In this document: piece after piece, positions 25,370 to 34,497 of the stretch
How positions within the stretch are numbered: position 1 is the stretch's first letter
How the letters are laid out: each line of letters opens with the position of its first letter
Assembly: GCF_000633455.1 (NCBI RefSeq)
Contig: NZ_AYMG01000019.1
Location: forward strand, 100,485 to 164,484
Length of the DNA: 64,000 nt
Direction: 5' to 3'
Source: Pedobacter jeongneungensis
GTDB taxonomy: Bacteria; Bacteroidota; Bacteroidia; Sphingobacteriales; Sphingobacteriaceae
Position numbers and translations under genes: made by a program
The notes under the pieces: model-generated
Told to the model about the DNA's origin: nothing
What the model saw: only the letters and a program-made list of their open reading frames with translations
The model's database searches: none

Positions 25370-27640
25370 TTAACTATATTTATCTGCCTCTACCAGTGGA
25401 GAAGATAATGTTTCGTATTCTGCTTCTGCAGCTTTAAGGATGGCCAAATGTGAAATAAAATAAGCCAGCGTACTTTCAGCTCCCTGGTTTCTATTTACGC
25501 TATTAAATTGTAAGCCATCTGCACAACCGTGTGTTTCAAAATCGTACAATGGAATGTGCAGGCTATTTTTGCCTAAAAACCATTGGTAACTTGTGTGCAT
25601 TAAATTCAGGTATTGATCATCTTTAGTAATCTCGAAAGCTTTGGCATAGAGTAAAACCATTGCCATGGTTTCTAAAGCCTGCTGATCGTAAATTGGATTT
25701 TTGCCATATTTCTTCATCCAGCCTGCATTTCCAACGGGATTAAGGTATCCGTTTTCGAAAGAGAAACTGTTTAAAAATGCAATGCTTTCCATCGCAATTT
25801 TGTAGGATGTTGCATTTCCGGTAACCTCATAATGGTGAAGTAGTGCTAGCGGAAGTATGGCATTATCATAAGTAAGAATATCTTCAAACCAATGCCATTC
25901 GCCATCTTTATGTTCTTTATAAGAGGCAATCAATGAGCTGGCAAGCAAGTTAATCTCTTTAACGATCATTTCATCTCCAGGATGTGCACATAAGTAATAA
26001 GCTAATCCGATAATGGTATTCGCTTTACCTCTAATGTATTTTAACGCTGAAAAATGTGGAACAGAGTGCGAAAACAGCTCTCTTCCGAACTCGCGATAAG
26101 AATTATTTGGCGCACTGTTAACCAAATACCCAAGAGACCATATGGTGCGGCCGAAAGAATCTTCAGAACCTACTTCATCCAGGTAATTACGGTTAAAACT
26201 TAAAAAATTCCTGAAGTTGCCATTATCTGTTTGCATGTACTGGATAAAACTCAGGTACACTGGCATAAACCTTAATGCTTTTGGGTTTTCTCCCTGCTCT
26301 GTAGCCATTAAAGCCATAATCAAAGCCCTTGCGTTATCATCAATACAATATCCTTCTTTTAGGTTTGGAATGCCAAATCTGGCATGTTGTATAATTCCGG
26401 TATCATCGGTTAATAAGGAAATATGGTTCAGGTTTAGCACTGGCATACTTTCAATATCGATAATGGGAGGAGTAATCCTTTCTGCTTTTTTTCCAGTGGT
26501 CAAGGCTTCATTTAACACATTCAGATACACCGTACCAATGGCAGGCCAACGGAGGTTTAAACCATATTCGTAAGCATTCTGTCTCAGTTTTTGATATTTA
26601 TCTTTATCACTTAAAAGATCATTTACAATACTGGCCAGTTGTGAGTCGTTTTTAAAGTCGAATAGTTTCCCCCTGTTATCTGCCAGGAGCTCCTGTGCAT
26701 GCCAGTAAGGAGTAGAAACAACAGCTGCACCTGCGCCAATGGCATACGATAAAGTACCACTGGTAATCTGGGCCTCGTTTAAATACGGTGTAATGTATAA
26801 GGTACAAGCCGTTAAATACTGATGCAGCTCTTCTTCAGAAACAAATTTATTAACGAAGGCAATGTTATTTTCTACGCCTAAATCTTTTGCAAGTGCTTTT
26901 AAACTATCACGGTATTCTTCTCCATTGTGTTTTACTACACCGGGATGGGTATTGCCCAAAATCACATATAAAACATCAGGATGTTGTGCTACAATCTCAG
27001 GCAAAGCTTTAATTACTGTTTCTAAACCTTTGTTTCTACTGATCAATCCAAAAGTAAACAGCACTTTACGATTTTTAAATAATTCGCTCTGTGCAATTTC
27101 ATTATTCGGAACCGGTTCCAAATCAGGTACACCATGTTCTATTAATTTAATTGATGCTTTTGGAATTTGATAAATGCTGGTTAAAAACAGCACTGCTTTT
27201 TTGCTCATCACCACAATTTTTGAAGATTTTATTGCAATCTCTTTAATGATGGTCTGCTGCATAAAATTTGGTTCTTTTAAAACCGTATGTAGAATGGTAA
27301 TAAACGGTTTTTTTAAACTGTTGATCAACGATAATAAAAATACACCGCTATTACCGCCATAAATGCCAAACTCATGTTCAATAATACAGCTGTCTACATC
27401 ACTGTTATTAATAAAATTTGCAGCTTCGATATAATCCTGCTGATTTTGCTGGCGGATTACGAATTTTACTTCTTTAGGGTACTGATGTTCATTTATATCA
27501 TCAGATTCATTTAAGGCAACAACAAAACTGTTTTGTGGGTTATAGGCAGGATTTAAACTTAATGCATTAACCAGGTTTTGGTTAAAAGTAGCCAAACCAC
27601 ATTCGCGTGGAGGGTAGGTAGATATATAGGCTATTTTCAT
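25370..27640 (-). CDS. Fusion of GT4 glycosyltransferase and a six-hairpin-like glycosidase-related domain
   Basis: A 756-residue cytosolic protein. The N-terminal half (1 to about 390) is a GT-B family 4 glycosyltransferase: MKIAYISTYPPRECGLATF, ILHTVLKEPNF, LFTFGLISRNKGLETVIKALP and YLNEAQITSGTLSYAIGAGAAVVSTPYWHAQELL. The C-terminal half (about 405-745) has IPNLKEGYCIDDNARALIMAL and repeated helical hairpins such as EWHWFEDILTYDNAILPLALL and NPIYDQQALETMAMVLLYAKAF, resembling alpha/alpha-barrel glycosidase-related proteins. Such fusions often accompany GH130 genes. Likely handles a mannose-containing oligosaccharide; inferred. Divergent from ku. Confidence 0.85.
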   Translation of the reverse strand: MKIAYISTYPPRECGLATFNQNLVNALSLNPAYNPQNSFVVALNESDDINEHQYPKEVKFVIRQQNQQDYIEAANFINNSDVDSCIIEHEFGIYGGNSGVFLLSLINSLKKPFITILHTVLKEPNFMQQTIIKEIAIKSSKIVVMSKKAVLFLTSIYQIPKASIKLIEHGVPDLEPVPNNEIAQSELFKNRKVLFTFGLISRNKGLETVIKALPEIVAQHPDVLYVILGNTHPGVVKHNGEEYRDSLKALAKDLGVENNIAFVNKFVSEEELHQYLTACTLYITPYLNEAQITSGTLSYAIGAGAAVVSTPYWHAQELLADNRGKLFDFKNDSQLASIVNDLLSDKDKYQKLRQNAYEYGLNLRWPAIGTVYLNVLNEALTTGKKAERITPPIIDIESMPVLNLNHISLLTDDTGIIQHARFGIPNLKEGYCIDDNARALIMALMATEQGENPKALRFMPVYLSFIQYMQTDNGNFRNFLSFNRNYLDEVGSEDSFGRTIWSLGYLVNSAPNNSYREFGRELFSHSVPHFSALKYIRGKANTIIGLAYYLCAHPGDEMIVKEINLLASSLIASYKEHKDGEWHWFEDILTYDNAILPLALLHHYEVTGNATSYKIAMESIAFLNSFSFENGYLNPVGNAGWMKKYGKNPIYDQQALETMAMVLLYAKAFEITKDDQYLNLMHTSYQWFLGKNSLHIPLYDFETHGCADGLQFNSVNRNQGAESTLAYFISHLAILKAAEAEYETLSSPLVEADKYS

Positions 27641-27768
27641 ATTTCAAATAGGGTTGATACTTAAATAACATCGTATTATCTAAATAGTTTGTGATTTCCT
27701 CAATTTACGCTTAATAAACCCAAAACAATATTATTTAGGCTCTTGTTAGTAAGTAAACAATAACTACG

Positions 27769-28539
27769 ATGAGATCAATATGGAAAGGCTCTATCGGGTT
27801 CGGTTTGGTAAACATCCCAATCAAGCTGTTTTCAGGTGTACAAAACAGTAACCTCGATTTAGACATGCTCGACGAACGCGATCATGCAAAAATTAAATTT
27901 TTAAGGGTAAATGAAAATACCCACAAAGAAGTCCCTTACGAGAAGATAGTAAAAGGCTATTTTTTGAAAGACAAATATATTGTACTGGATAAGCACGACT
28001 TTGAGGAAGCTGCTCCCGAAAAGACCAAAATTATCGAACTCGAAAACTTTGTGGATCTTAAAGAAATCAATCCGGTTTATTACGAAACTTCTTATTATAC
28101 CGAGCCAGAGAAACAAGGAAAAAAAGCTTATGGTTTATTATTAAAAGCCTTAGAAAAATCAGGGAAAGCCGGTATTGCCAGGTTTGTACTCAGAAATACC
28201 GAAAACCTTTGCGTAATTCATCCCATGGAAAACGTGATCGTGATTACCAAAATCAGGTTCGAACAGGAAATCAGAAGTTTATCAGAGATCAATAAAGTAG
28301 ATGATATAACCATTACCAAAAAGGAAATGGATGTTGGTTTAGCTCTAATTAAACAATATAGTTCAAAATTTGACCTGAGCTCATTTAAAGATGATTATAG
28401 TAATGAACTGTTAAAAATTATCAGGGCGAAAGCAAAAGGTAAACGGGCAACGGTTAAAAAGATGAAACCTCAGAAAGCAACGAGTGATGATCTTTACGAT
28501 CAGTTGATGCAGAGTTTAGGGTCGAAGAAAGGAGCATAG
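27769..28539 (+). CDS. ku: Bacterial Ku, non-homologous end-joining protein
   Basis: A 256-residue single-domain Ku that forms a homodimeric ring around double-strand ends and recruits ligase D. It opens with MRSIWKGSIGFGLVNIPIKLFSGV and has VPYEKIVKGYFLKDKYIVLDKHDFEEAAP, YYTEPEKQGKKAYGLLLKAL and a basic C-terminal tail (AKGKRATVKKMKPQKAT) as in Ku proteins that contact LigD and DNA. No ligD lies in the window, so the ligase partner must be elsewhere. Confidence 0.96.
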   Translation: MRSIWKGSIGFGLVNIPIKLFSGVQNSNLDLDMLDERDHAKIKFLRVNENTHKEVPYEKIVKGYFLKDKYIVLDKHDFEEAAPEKTKIIELENFVDLKEINPVYYETSYYTEPEKQGKKAYGLLLKALEKSGKAGIARFVLRNTENLCVIHPMENVIVITKIRFEQEIRSLSEINKVDDITITKKEMDVGLALIKQYSSKFDLSSFKDDYSNELLKIIRAKAKGKRATVKKMKPQKATSDDLYDQLMQSLGSKKGA

Positions 28540-28583
28540 GAGTGTTAAGCGATTTGTAAACGCTTTACGCCAAGCGCTAAACG

Positions 28584-28628
28584 AAATCTTTCTGGAGCTA
28601 AACCTTAGGTTTTGCTCCAGAAAGATTT
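28584..28628. terminator. Long hairpin between convergent ku and esterase genes
   Basis: A perfect 15-bp stem (AAATCTTTCTGGAGC / GCTCCAGAAAGATTT) with an inner AAACC/GGTTT pairing. It ends 3 bp before the esterase stop. Probable bidirectional terminator. Confidence 0.75.
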
Positions 28629-28630
28629 AA

Positions 28631-29749
28631 CTATTTAAAAGCAGCTTTCAATTGATCAGCTGCATAAGCCTGTGCGGCTTTTGCTTCTGGCACCAGGATA
28701 GCCATTCCAAAGAATTCGTGTGTTACCCCTTCATAATTTTTACTGTCAACCTTTACGCCTGCAGCTTTTAATTTATCGGCCAGCATTACGCCATCATCAT
28801 GTAAAGGATCAATTTCTGCAGTAATAATGGTGGTAGGCGGTAAACCTTTTAAATTGGCATTAACTAACGAGATTTTTGGATTTTGTGCTTCAATCATCGT
28901 GTTTAAATATTTTTCTGTAAACCAGCCCATCATGGCTTTATTTAATGGTTTTGCTTTTTCGTACATTTTATAAGATGCTGTACTCATATCTGCTTGTGCA
29001 ATCGGATAAACCAAAACTTCGTGTACTGGGATCATGATGTGTTTATCACGGGCCATGATCGATACATTGGCCGCCAAATTTCCTCCGGCACTTTCACCTA
29101 CAATTGCAATTTTAGCGGGATCGGCTTTTAAGCTCACCGCATTTTTCACTGCCCATTCGTAAGCAGCAAATGCGTCGTTATGTGCAGTAGGGAATTTGTT
29201 TTCAGGTGCTAAGCGGTAAGCTACCGAAATTACAACAGCGCCAACCTGCTCTGCCAAAGCCTGTGCCGATGCATTGTATACATCTAAATTAGCAATTACA
29301 AAACCACCGCCGTGGTAATATACGATTAATGGATAGGGGCCGCTTCCTTCTTTAGGCGTATAAACGCGTAAGTGGATTTTTCCGCCACTAACATCAATAT
29401 CTTTACCCATTGTATCTACTTTTGGTGTAGGAATGGTAATATTATTCTGTTTCACAAGATCCATCACCGCGTCAGTTGGCGTATGGTTTTTACGGGCATC
29501 AGTAGCGCTTAAGGTTTCAATGGGTTTATCACCATAACTGCTTAGTTTTTCAATTACCGTTTGCATTTCGGGTTTTATGGTTTTGCCCCATTCGGGTGCC
29601 GGGCCTGCAGGTTTTAAGCCTGCCGCTGTGGTAGAATCAATTATGGTCGAATCTGTTGTGGTAGTTGTTTTTGTGCTGCTCGTACATGCCGCAAGCGAAA
29701 CTGCCATGCCGCATATCACTGCACTAAGTTTTAATGTGTAGGTTTTCAT
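28631..29749 (-). CDS. Alpha/beta hydrolase lipoprotein, hormone-sensitive-lipase type
   Basis: A 372-residue lipoprotein (signal ending SLAAC, lipid Cys22) with a Thr/Ser-rich linker and a catalytic domain. HSL-family marks: oxyanion HGGGF (about 146-150), nucleophile elbow GESAGG (Ser220), acid EIDPLHDDG and the catalytic His in VTHEFFG. It likely hydrolyses short-chain esters at the envelope. Substrate unknown. Own gene unit, convergent with ku. Confidence 0.9.
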   Translation of the reverse strand: MKTYTLKLSAVICGMAVSLAACTSSTKTTTTTDSTIIDSTTAAGLKPAGPAPEWGKTIKPEMQTVIEKLSSYGDKPIETLSATDARKNHTPTDAVMDLVKQNNITIPTPKVDTMGKDIDVSGGKIHLRVYTPKEGSGPYPLIVYYHGGGFVIANLDVYNASAQALAEQVGAVVISVAYRLAPENKFPTAHNDAFAAYEWAVKNAVSLKADPAKIAIVGESAGGNLAANVSIMARDKHIMIPVHEVLVYPIAQADMSTASYKMYEKAKPLNKAMMGWFTEKYLNTMIEAQNPKISLVNANLKGLPPTTIITAEIDPLHDDGVMLADKLKAAGVKVDSKNYEGVTHEFFGMAILVPEAKAAQAYAADQLKAAFK

Positions 29750-29891
29750 AGGTTATTTTTATGTTTTATTTTAATATGCTTCTATAACAGTATCAATCAA
29801 ATAAGTGTTTTTGCTGCCTTACAACTTTTTAGAATTTAACTAAATAGCAAACATCTTGGTGAATTAACTTGTTCTTATAGAAAATATAAAT

Positions 29892-30260
29892 ATGCTAACG
29901 GAAATAACAGGACTGCCAGATCATATTTTTGGCGTAAGGGCAACTGGAGAAGTAACCAGCGACGATATTAAGGATGTATTATTAACCGGCCTGAAAAGAA
30001 CAGCGCAGCGGTTTAAAGAAATAAGATACCTGCTTGTTTTAGAGACAGATGTGAAAAACTTCACTGCAGGAGCCTGGATACAAGATGCCAAAGCGGGCAT
30101 CCAGAATTTTACCAGATGGAAAAAGATCGCTGTGGTTAGCGCAGAAAAAGGTGTTGAATGGTTTACCGACATCTTCACTGTTGCTACACCAGGTAAATCG
30201 AAAGGCTTTAAGCCCGAAGAATTAGAAGAAGCGAAAGCCTGGTTGGATACTGAAGATTAA
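29892..30260 (+). CDS. STAS/SpoIIAA-like domain protein
   Basis: A 122-residue protein of the SpoIIAA-like family (PF11964). MLTEITGLPDHIFGVRATGEVTSDD starts the fold, then RYLLVLETDVKNFTAGAWIQDAK, WKKIAVVSAEKGVEWF and a C-terminal KGFKPEELEEAKAWL helix. Members are small cytosolic proteins of poorly defined function, sometimes lipid-binding. It is followed by a tiny Lys-rich gene and an MscS channel. Confidence 0.8.
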   Translation: MLTEITGLPDHIFGVRATGEVTSDDIKDVLLTGLKRTAQRFKEIRYLLVLETDVKNFTAGAWIQDAKAGIQNFTRWKKIAVVSAEKGVEWFTDIFTVATPGKSKGFKPEELEEAKAWLDTED

Positions 30261-30278
30261 TGTTTAAAAAAATAAACT

Positions 30279-30431
30279 ATGAAAAATACTAAAACAGCCG
30301 AAGAAAGTAGCAAGGCTACCGCACCGAAAAACACAAAAGCAAAAGGTGCTGATGATAAAGTAACATCAGCTAAAGATGCCAAAAAAGTAAATGTAACCAA
30401 AGATGCTCCCGTAAAAAATAAGAAACCTTAA
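30279..30431 (+). CDS. Small Lys/Ala-rich protein, hypothetical
   Basis: A 50-residue ORF (MKNTKTAEESSKATAPKNTK... ending VKNKKP) between the STAS-like gene and mscS, 18 bp after the former and 19 bp before the latter. About a third of residues are Lys; no hydrophobic core, so it should be disordered. Such small basic proteins recur in Sphingobacteriaceae stress regions. Reading frame and context argue it is real, but no family is recognised. Confidence 0.55.
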   Translation: MKNTKTAEESSKATAPKNTKAKGADDKVTSAKDAKKVNVTKDAPVKNKKP

Positions 30432-30450
30432 GAAATAAAATTCCTAGTAC

Positions 30451-31257
30451 ATGAAGATTGATGCTGATAATATTGATCATTTTTATGATAAAGCCTACGA
30501 TTGGATAATTGATAAAGGGCCGTCTGTAATTTTAGGCATAGCCATACTTATTTTGGGCTTATGGCTGATTAAACTATTGGGAAAATGGATGCAGGGTAGT
30601 ATGCACCGTAAGGATGTAAATCCATCGTTAAGACCTTTCCTTACCAGTTTAATGATCATTACCTTAAGAATTCTATTGGTACTTACTGTAATGCAGATTA
30701 TCGGCATTCAGCTCACTTTCTTAACCGTATTAATTGGTGGTATTGGGGTGGCTGCGGGCCTGGCATTATCAGGTACACTACAGAACTTTGCGAGTGGCGT
30801 ATTAATTTTGCTGTTAAAACCTTTTGTTGTAGGCGATAATATTATTGCTCAAAGTCAGGAGGGAACCGTAACATCCATACAGATATTTTATACCATTGTT
30901 AAAACATTCGATAATAGAACCGTAGTTATTCCAAACGGAAAACTATCTAACGAAGTCATTATCAACATCAGCAGGGAAGGGAGCAGGCGTTTGGATATAG
31001 AAATGAAATTTAGTTATGGCATTGATTATGATCAGGTGGTAGCTATATTTAATAAAACCGTTGATGAGTTTAAAAATTGTTTGAAGACACCAGAAAGAAG
31101 AATCGGTGTATCATCACTGGAAGACAGCGGTTTTAAAATAAGCTTAAATCTTTGGGTAAATGCACATGGTTTTACCGATACCAAACTTTCGTTTTTAGAA
31201 ATACTGATGAAAAATTTGAAACTGGGGGGAATAAAATTACCTGGAATGCCCGAATAA
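30451..31257 (+). CDS. MscS-type mechanosensitive channel
   Basis: A 268-residue channel of the small MscS class that opens under membrane tension. Three membrane helices lie within about 25-125, with the pore-lining Gly/Ala-rich helix GGIGVAAGLALSGTLQNFASG (about 95-115, quoted in parts). Next comes the beta domain (GDNIIAQSQEGTVTSIQIFYT, VVIPNGKLSNEVIINIS) and the C-terminal portal. The length matches E. coli MscS (286) closely. Probably in one unit with the two preceding small genes. Confidence 0.93.
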   Translation: MKIDADNIDHFYDKAYDWIIDKGPSVILGIAILILGLWLIKLLGKWMQGSMHRKDVNPSLRPFLTSLMIITLRILLVLTVMQIIGIQLTFLTVLIGGIGVAAGLALSGTLQNFASGVLILLLKPFVVGDNIIAQSQEGTVTSIQIFYTIVKTFDNRTVVIPNGKLSNEVIINISREGSRRLDIEMKFSYGIDYDQVVAIFNKTVDEFKNCLKTPERRIGVSSLEDSGFKISLNLWVNAHGFTDTKLSFLEILMKNLKLGGIKLPGMPE

Positions 31258-31260
31258 TGA

Positions 31261-31629
31261 CTATTTTCTTAATAAAGCATAAATTTTATCCATTAATTCA
31301 TCTATGTTGAACGGTTTTGCCATAAAATCATCGGCAAGTAAATCATCAACAGCATAATTGTTCGCATTATAGCGGGCAGAAATCATTAATACAGGAATAT
31401 GTTTTGTAGCCGCGGTATCCTTAAGTTCTTTTAAAAGCACTCTACCATCAGCATCAGGAAGCATGATGTCCATGATAATCACATCAGGATTAAGCTCACG
31501 AACATGGGTAATAAAATCTGCTCCTTTATTTAATCCGGCAACGTTGAAAGCTTCGCTTTCTAAAATAAGGGTGATTACATCTAGGATTGCATGGTTATCT
31601 TCGATAACCAAAATATTCTTCTTGGCCAA
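31261..31629 (-). CDS. Single-domain response regulator
   Basis: A 122-residue CheY-like receiver with no output domain. The acid pocket is at ED near residues 10-11, the phosphoacceptor Asp54 in VIIMDIMLPDADG, and the conserved Lys in DDFMAKPFN (about 104). It ends 3 bp from the convergent mscS and is divergent from the bacteriophytochrome gene with which it shares an upstream region, so it may be a phospho-acceptor for that kinase. Confidence 0.9.
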   Translation of the reverse strand: MAKKNILVIEDNHAILDVITLILESEAFNVAGLNKGADFITHVRELNPDVIIMDIMLPDADGRVLLKELKDTAATKHIPVLMISARYNANNYAVDDLLADDFMAKPFNIDELMDKIYALLRK

Positions 31630-31692
31630 GTTTTGGATGATTGTTTAAATTTCAAACAAATATATAATAAAAAACAAATCCTAAAACCGAAT

Positions 31693-31707
31693 TCTCTAAA
31701 TTAGAGA
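31693..31707. promoter_or_regulatory. Palindrome between divergent response regulator and phytochrome genes
   Basis: TCTCTAAATTAGAGA, a 7-bp-arm palindrome, sits about 23 bp before the phytochrome -33 box. Candidate operator for a shared regulator. Confidence 0.35.
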
Positions 31708-31729
31708 CATTCTAAAAATAGGCTTTATA

Positions 31730-31759
31730 TTTGTTAGCCCGTTAAATCTAATATTTTTG
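31730..31759 (+). promoter_or_regulatory. Bacteroidota-type promoter of the bacteriophytochrome operon
   Basis: TTTG at 31730-31733, 18 bp, TATTTTTG at 31752-31759, an exact fit to TTTG / TAnnTTTG. Predicted start of transcription near 31766, about 10 bp before the ATG at 31777. Confidence 0.65.
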
Positions 31760-31776
31760 CAACATTAATATATCGT

Positions 31777-33990
31777 ATGACTAAATTTTCTGTAGACCTA
31801 ACCAATTGTGATCGGGAACCGATTCATATCCCCGGTAAAATTCAATCACATGGTTTTCTTATAGCGGTTGATAAGAACACTTTTTCTATCACTTATCTCA
31901 GCGAAAATACAGGAGATTTTTTAAAAGAACAGGCAAAAAACCTTTTAAATCAGTCGCTTTCCAGCTTAAATCATTTTATACAACAGCACAATCCTGAATT
32001 TGACATTGAAGATCTGTTGAAGTTGGGGATCATCCGCAAAAGTTTTGATGCCATTAGTCCTCATCCGGTTGAGATTAATGGAAATCCTTTTTACCTGATT
32101 ATTTCTCCTTCAAATGATAACTGGTTGCTTGAATTTGAGCCCGTAACCTTACAATATGATATTCAGAGTTCGATAGGCCGATCTGCCTCGTCAATGCTCC
32201 AGGGCAAGAGTGTTTCTGCATTATTAAGCAGTGCTGCACTCGAAGTTAAAAAACTGATCAATTACGATCGGATCATGATTTATAAATTTTTGGATGATGG
32301 TCATGGTGAGGTAGTAGCAGAAGAGAAGGAAGATAACCTAGAACCTTTTTTTGGTCTGCATTATCCGGCATCTGATATTCCTAAGCAGGCAAGAGAACTG
32401 TATAAACTCAATTTAACCAGGTTAATTGCAGATGTAAATACCAACGATTCGCCAATTATCACCTTTAAAGAAGATCAACCGCTCGATTTAACCAACGGCG
32501 GCTTGCGCGCGGTATCACCAATACACATTCAATATTTAAAAAATATGGGTGTGCACTCGAGTTTTAGTATATCCTTAATCTCGCATGGTGAGCTTTGGGG
32601 TTTAATCGCCTGTCATAACTATAGTCCAAAATTTATCGATTATAAAGCACGGGAAGGCTCTAAACTAATCGGACAGATTCTTTCTTCAGCATTAGAGTAC
32701 CGCCAGGAAGAAGAAGATGCTGAAGTAATAAAACAGTTTAAAGATACTGCCAATGTATTATCAGAGCATTTAAACCGCGATAAATACCTGGTTGAAGCCA
32801 TAACTACACATAAAACCAGTATTTTAGATGTAACCAAAGCTGGTGGTGTGGCTATTATTTTCGAAAATGAACTTAAAACCATTGGAAATGTACCATCATA
32901 TGATGAAATATGGGAACTTTCCAATTGGCTAAAAATTTCGAGTGACGAATCGATTTATTATACACATCGTTTACCTGAAATTCATTCTCCGGCTAAAAAA
33001 TACAAATCTATTGCTGCAGGGATTCTTTCCTGCACTTTAAACAAAGAACTGGGCGAAATGATCATCTGGTTCAAGCCCGAAATTATCAGTAATGTAAACT
33101 GGGCCGGGAATCCCGAAAAACCAGCAACACCGTCTGAAAATGGCCTGTTAAGTTTATCACCAAGAAAATCTTTCGAAATCTGGTCACAGGTGGTTAATAA
33201 TACTTCTGAAAAATGGCTTGCAGAAGAAATTGCTTCTGTGTTACGAATCCGCGAGATTATCATTACCGATATCAATAAAAAAGCCAACGAAATCAGGCAG
33301 CTCAACGAAAAACTGCAGGCCGCATACGAAGAACTGGACACTTTTAGTTATACCATTTCCCACGATTTAAGAACGCCATTAACCTCTATAAAAACTTATG
33401 CTGAACTGTTGCTGAAAAATAAAAGCATTGATGAAGGCGGTAGAAAGATGTTAGACAGGATTTTGAATGGCGCCAATAAGATGAACTTTCTAATCAAAGA
33501 AATCCTGAATCTGGCCAGGGTTGGGCGTTCTGATGTCATTTTTGAAACGGTTGAGATGGATCCGTTGTTAAAAGAAATTAAAAATGAAGTGCTGACGGCT
33601 TTTAAAGCAGACAACTCCGAACTGATTTTAGGGCAATTGCCGGATTTAAATGGCGATAAAACAATGATTGCTCAGGTTTTTACAAATCTGATCGGTAATG
33701 CTGTAAAATACTCTATAATGGCCGATAAGCCCAAAATAGAGGTTACTGGTTATATCGATGGAGGAGAGGTTGTTTATGCAGTTAAAGATAACGGTATAGG
33801 AATTGATAACCGATACTACGACAGGGTGTTTGAGCTTTTCAAACGCATGGACAATGTTAAGGATATTGAGGGAACAGGAGTAGGCTTAGCTATTGTAAAA
33901 AGGGTTGTAGAAAAACACAACGGAAGGGTTTGGTTTGAGAGTAAGTTAAACGCAGGTTCTACTTTTTACGTAGCTTTTAAAAACAAATAA
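31777..33990 (+). CDS. bphP: Bacteriophytochrome histidine kinase
   Basis: A 737-residue red/far-red photoreceptor kinase in the order PAS-GAF-PHY-HisKA-HATPase. The biliverdin-attaching Cys11 is in NCDREPIHIPGKIQSHG. The GAF signature PASDIP is at 197-202, with the chromophore His residues near 250-260 (SPIHIQYLKNMGVHSS). PHY spans about 330-500. Phosphoacceptor His529 is in YTISHDLRTPLTSI, the N-box is NLIGNAVKYS, and the G boxes are VKDNGIGIDNRY and GTGVGLAIVKR. Length and domain order are classical. An Rcp1-like regulator starts 1 bp after its stop and a heme oxygenase follows, forming a self-contained photosensory unit. Confidence 0.96.
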   Translation: MTKFSVDLTNCDREPIHIPGKIQSHGFLIAVDKNTFSITYLSENTGDFLKEQAKNLLNQSLSSLNHFIQQHNPEFDIEDLLKLGIIRKSFDAISPHPVEINGNPFYLIISPSNDNWLLEFEPVTLQYDIQSSIGRSASSMLQGKSVSALLSSAALEVKKLINYDRIMIYKFLDDGHGEVVAEEKEDNLEPFFGLHYPASDIPKQARELYKLNLTRLIADVNTNDSPIITFKEDQPLDLTNGGLRAVSPIHIQYLKNMGVHSSFSISLISHGELWGLIACHNYSPKFIDYKAREGSKLIGQILSSALEYRQEEEDAEVIKQFKDTANVLSEHLNRDKYLVEAITTHKTSILDVTKAGGVAIIFENELKTIGNVPSYDEIWELSNWLKISSDESIYYTHRLPEIHSPAKKYKSIAAGILSCTLNKELGEMIIWFKPEIISNVNWAGNPEKPATPSENGLLSLSPRKSFEIWSQVVNNTSEKWLAEEIASVLRIREIIITDINKKANEIRQLNEKLQAAYEELDTFSYTISHDLRTPLTSIKTYAELLLKNKSIDEGGRKMLDRILNGANKMNFLIKEILNLARVGRSDVIFETVEMDPLLKEIKNEVLTAFKADNSELILGQLPDLNGDKTMIAQVFTNLIGNAVKYSIMADKPKIEVTGYIDGGEVVYAVKDNGIGIDNRYYDRVFELFKRMDNVKDIEGTGVGLAIVKRVVEKHNGRVWFESKLNAGSTFYVAFKNK

Positions 33991-33991
33991 A

Positions 33992-34411
33992 ATGAAAACG
34001 CCGGATATATTTTACGTGGAAGATGATATAGATTATGCATTTTTTATGCAAAGTGCCGTACAGGAAGTGAAAGAAACACTTAATTTAACCATTGTTGAGG
34101 ATGGGGCAGAAGCTTTACAGAAATTACAGAATTTTGCAGATACTAAAACAAAACCAAAGCTGATTTTGCTGGATTTAAACCTTCCGGGTTTATCTGGACT
34201 TGATCTGTTAAAGTTTATCCGTGATATTCCTTACCTAAAAACAGTTCCTGTAATTTTGTTTTCTACATCAGATAATCCTGATGATGTAAAAGCATCGATA
34301 GAATTTGGGGCCAACGCTTACCTGACGAAGCCTGATGGATATGAAAACCTGGTGAAGTGTGTGCATTCCGTACACGATTTTTGGTTTAATCAACATTTAA
34401 GGCTAAATTAG
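33992..34411 (+). CDS. Response regulator, Rcp1-like (phytochrome partner)
   Basis: A 139-residue receiver domain of the Rcp1/CheY-like type usually encoded beside phytochromes. EDDID (about 10-14) forms the acid pocket, phosphoacceptor Asp61 lies in LILLDLNLPGLSGLDLL, and Lys in YLTKP (about 109). It starts one base after bphP stop, so it is almost certainly the cognate acceptor. No output domain; it must signal by protein contact. Confidence 0.95.
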   Translation: MKTPDIFYVEDDIDYAFFMQSAVQEVKETLNLTIVEDGAEALQKLQNFADTKTKPKLILLDLNLPGLSGLDLLKFIRDIPYLKTVPVILFSTSDNPDDVKASIEFGANAYLTKPDGYENLVKCVHSVHDFWFNQHLRLN

Positions 34412-34433
34412 AATTTATAAAACATTTATAGGG

Positions 34434-34460
34434 AGATTCGGGTATTAAACCCGGATCTTT
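34434..34460 (+). terminator. Hairpin between the Rcp1-like and heme oxygenase genes
   Basis: AGATTCGGGT-ATTAA-ACCCGGATCT stem (one T-G pair) followed by TTTTCTTTTT. Probable partial or full terminator, 38 bp before the heme oxygenase start. Confidence 0.7.
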
Positions 34461-34497
34461 TCTTTTTAAGATCATTTTAAAAAAATAATACCACGAT

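Noticed and set aside
31724..31733. TATATTTG as the phytochrome -7 box
   Set aside because: No TTTG lies 17-21 bp upstream, whereas its own TTTG is ideally placed as the -33 box for TATTTTTG at 31752.
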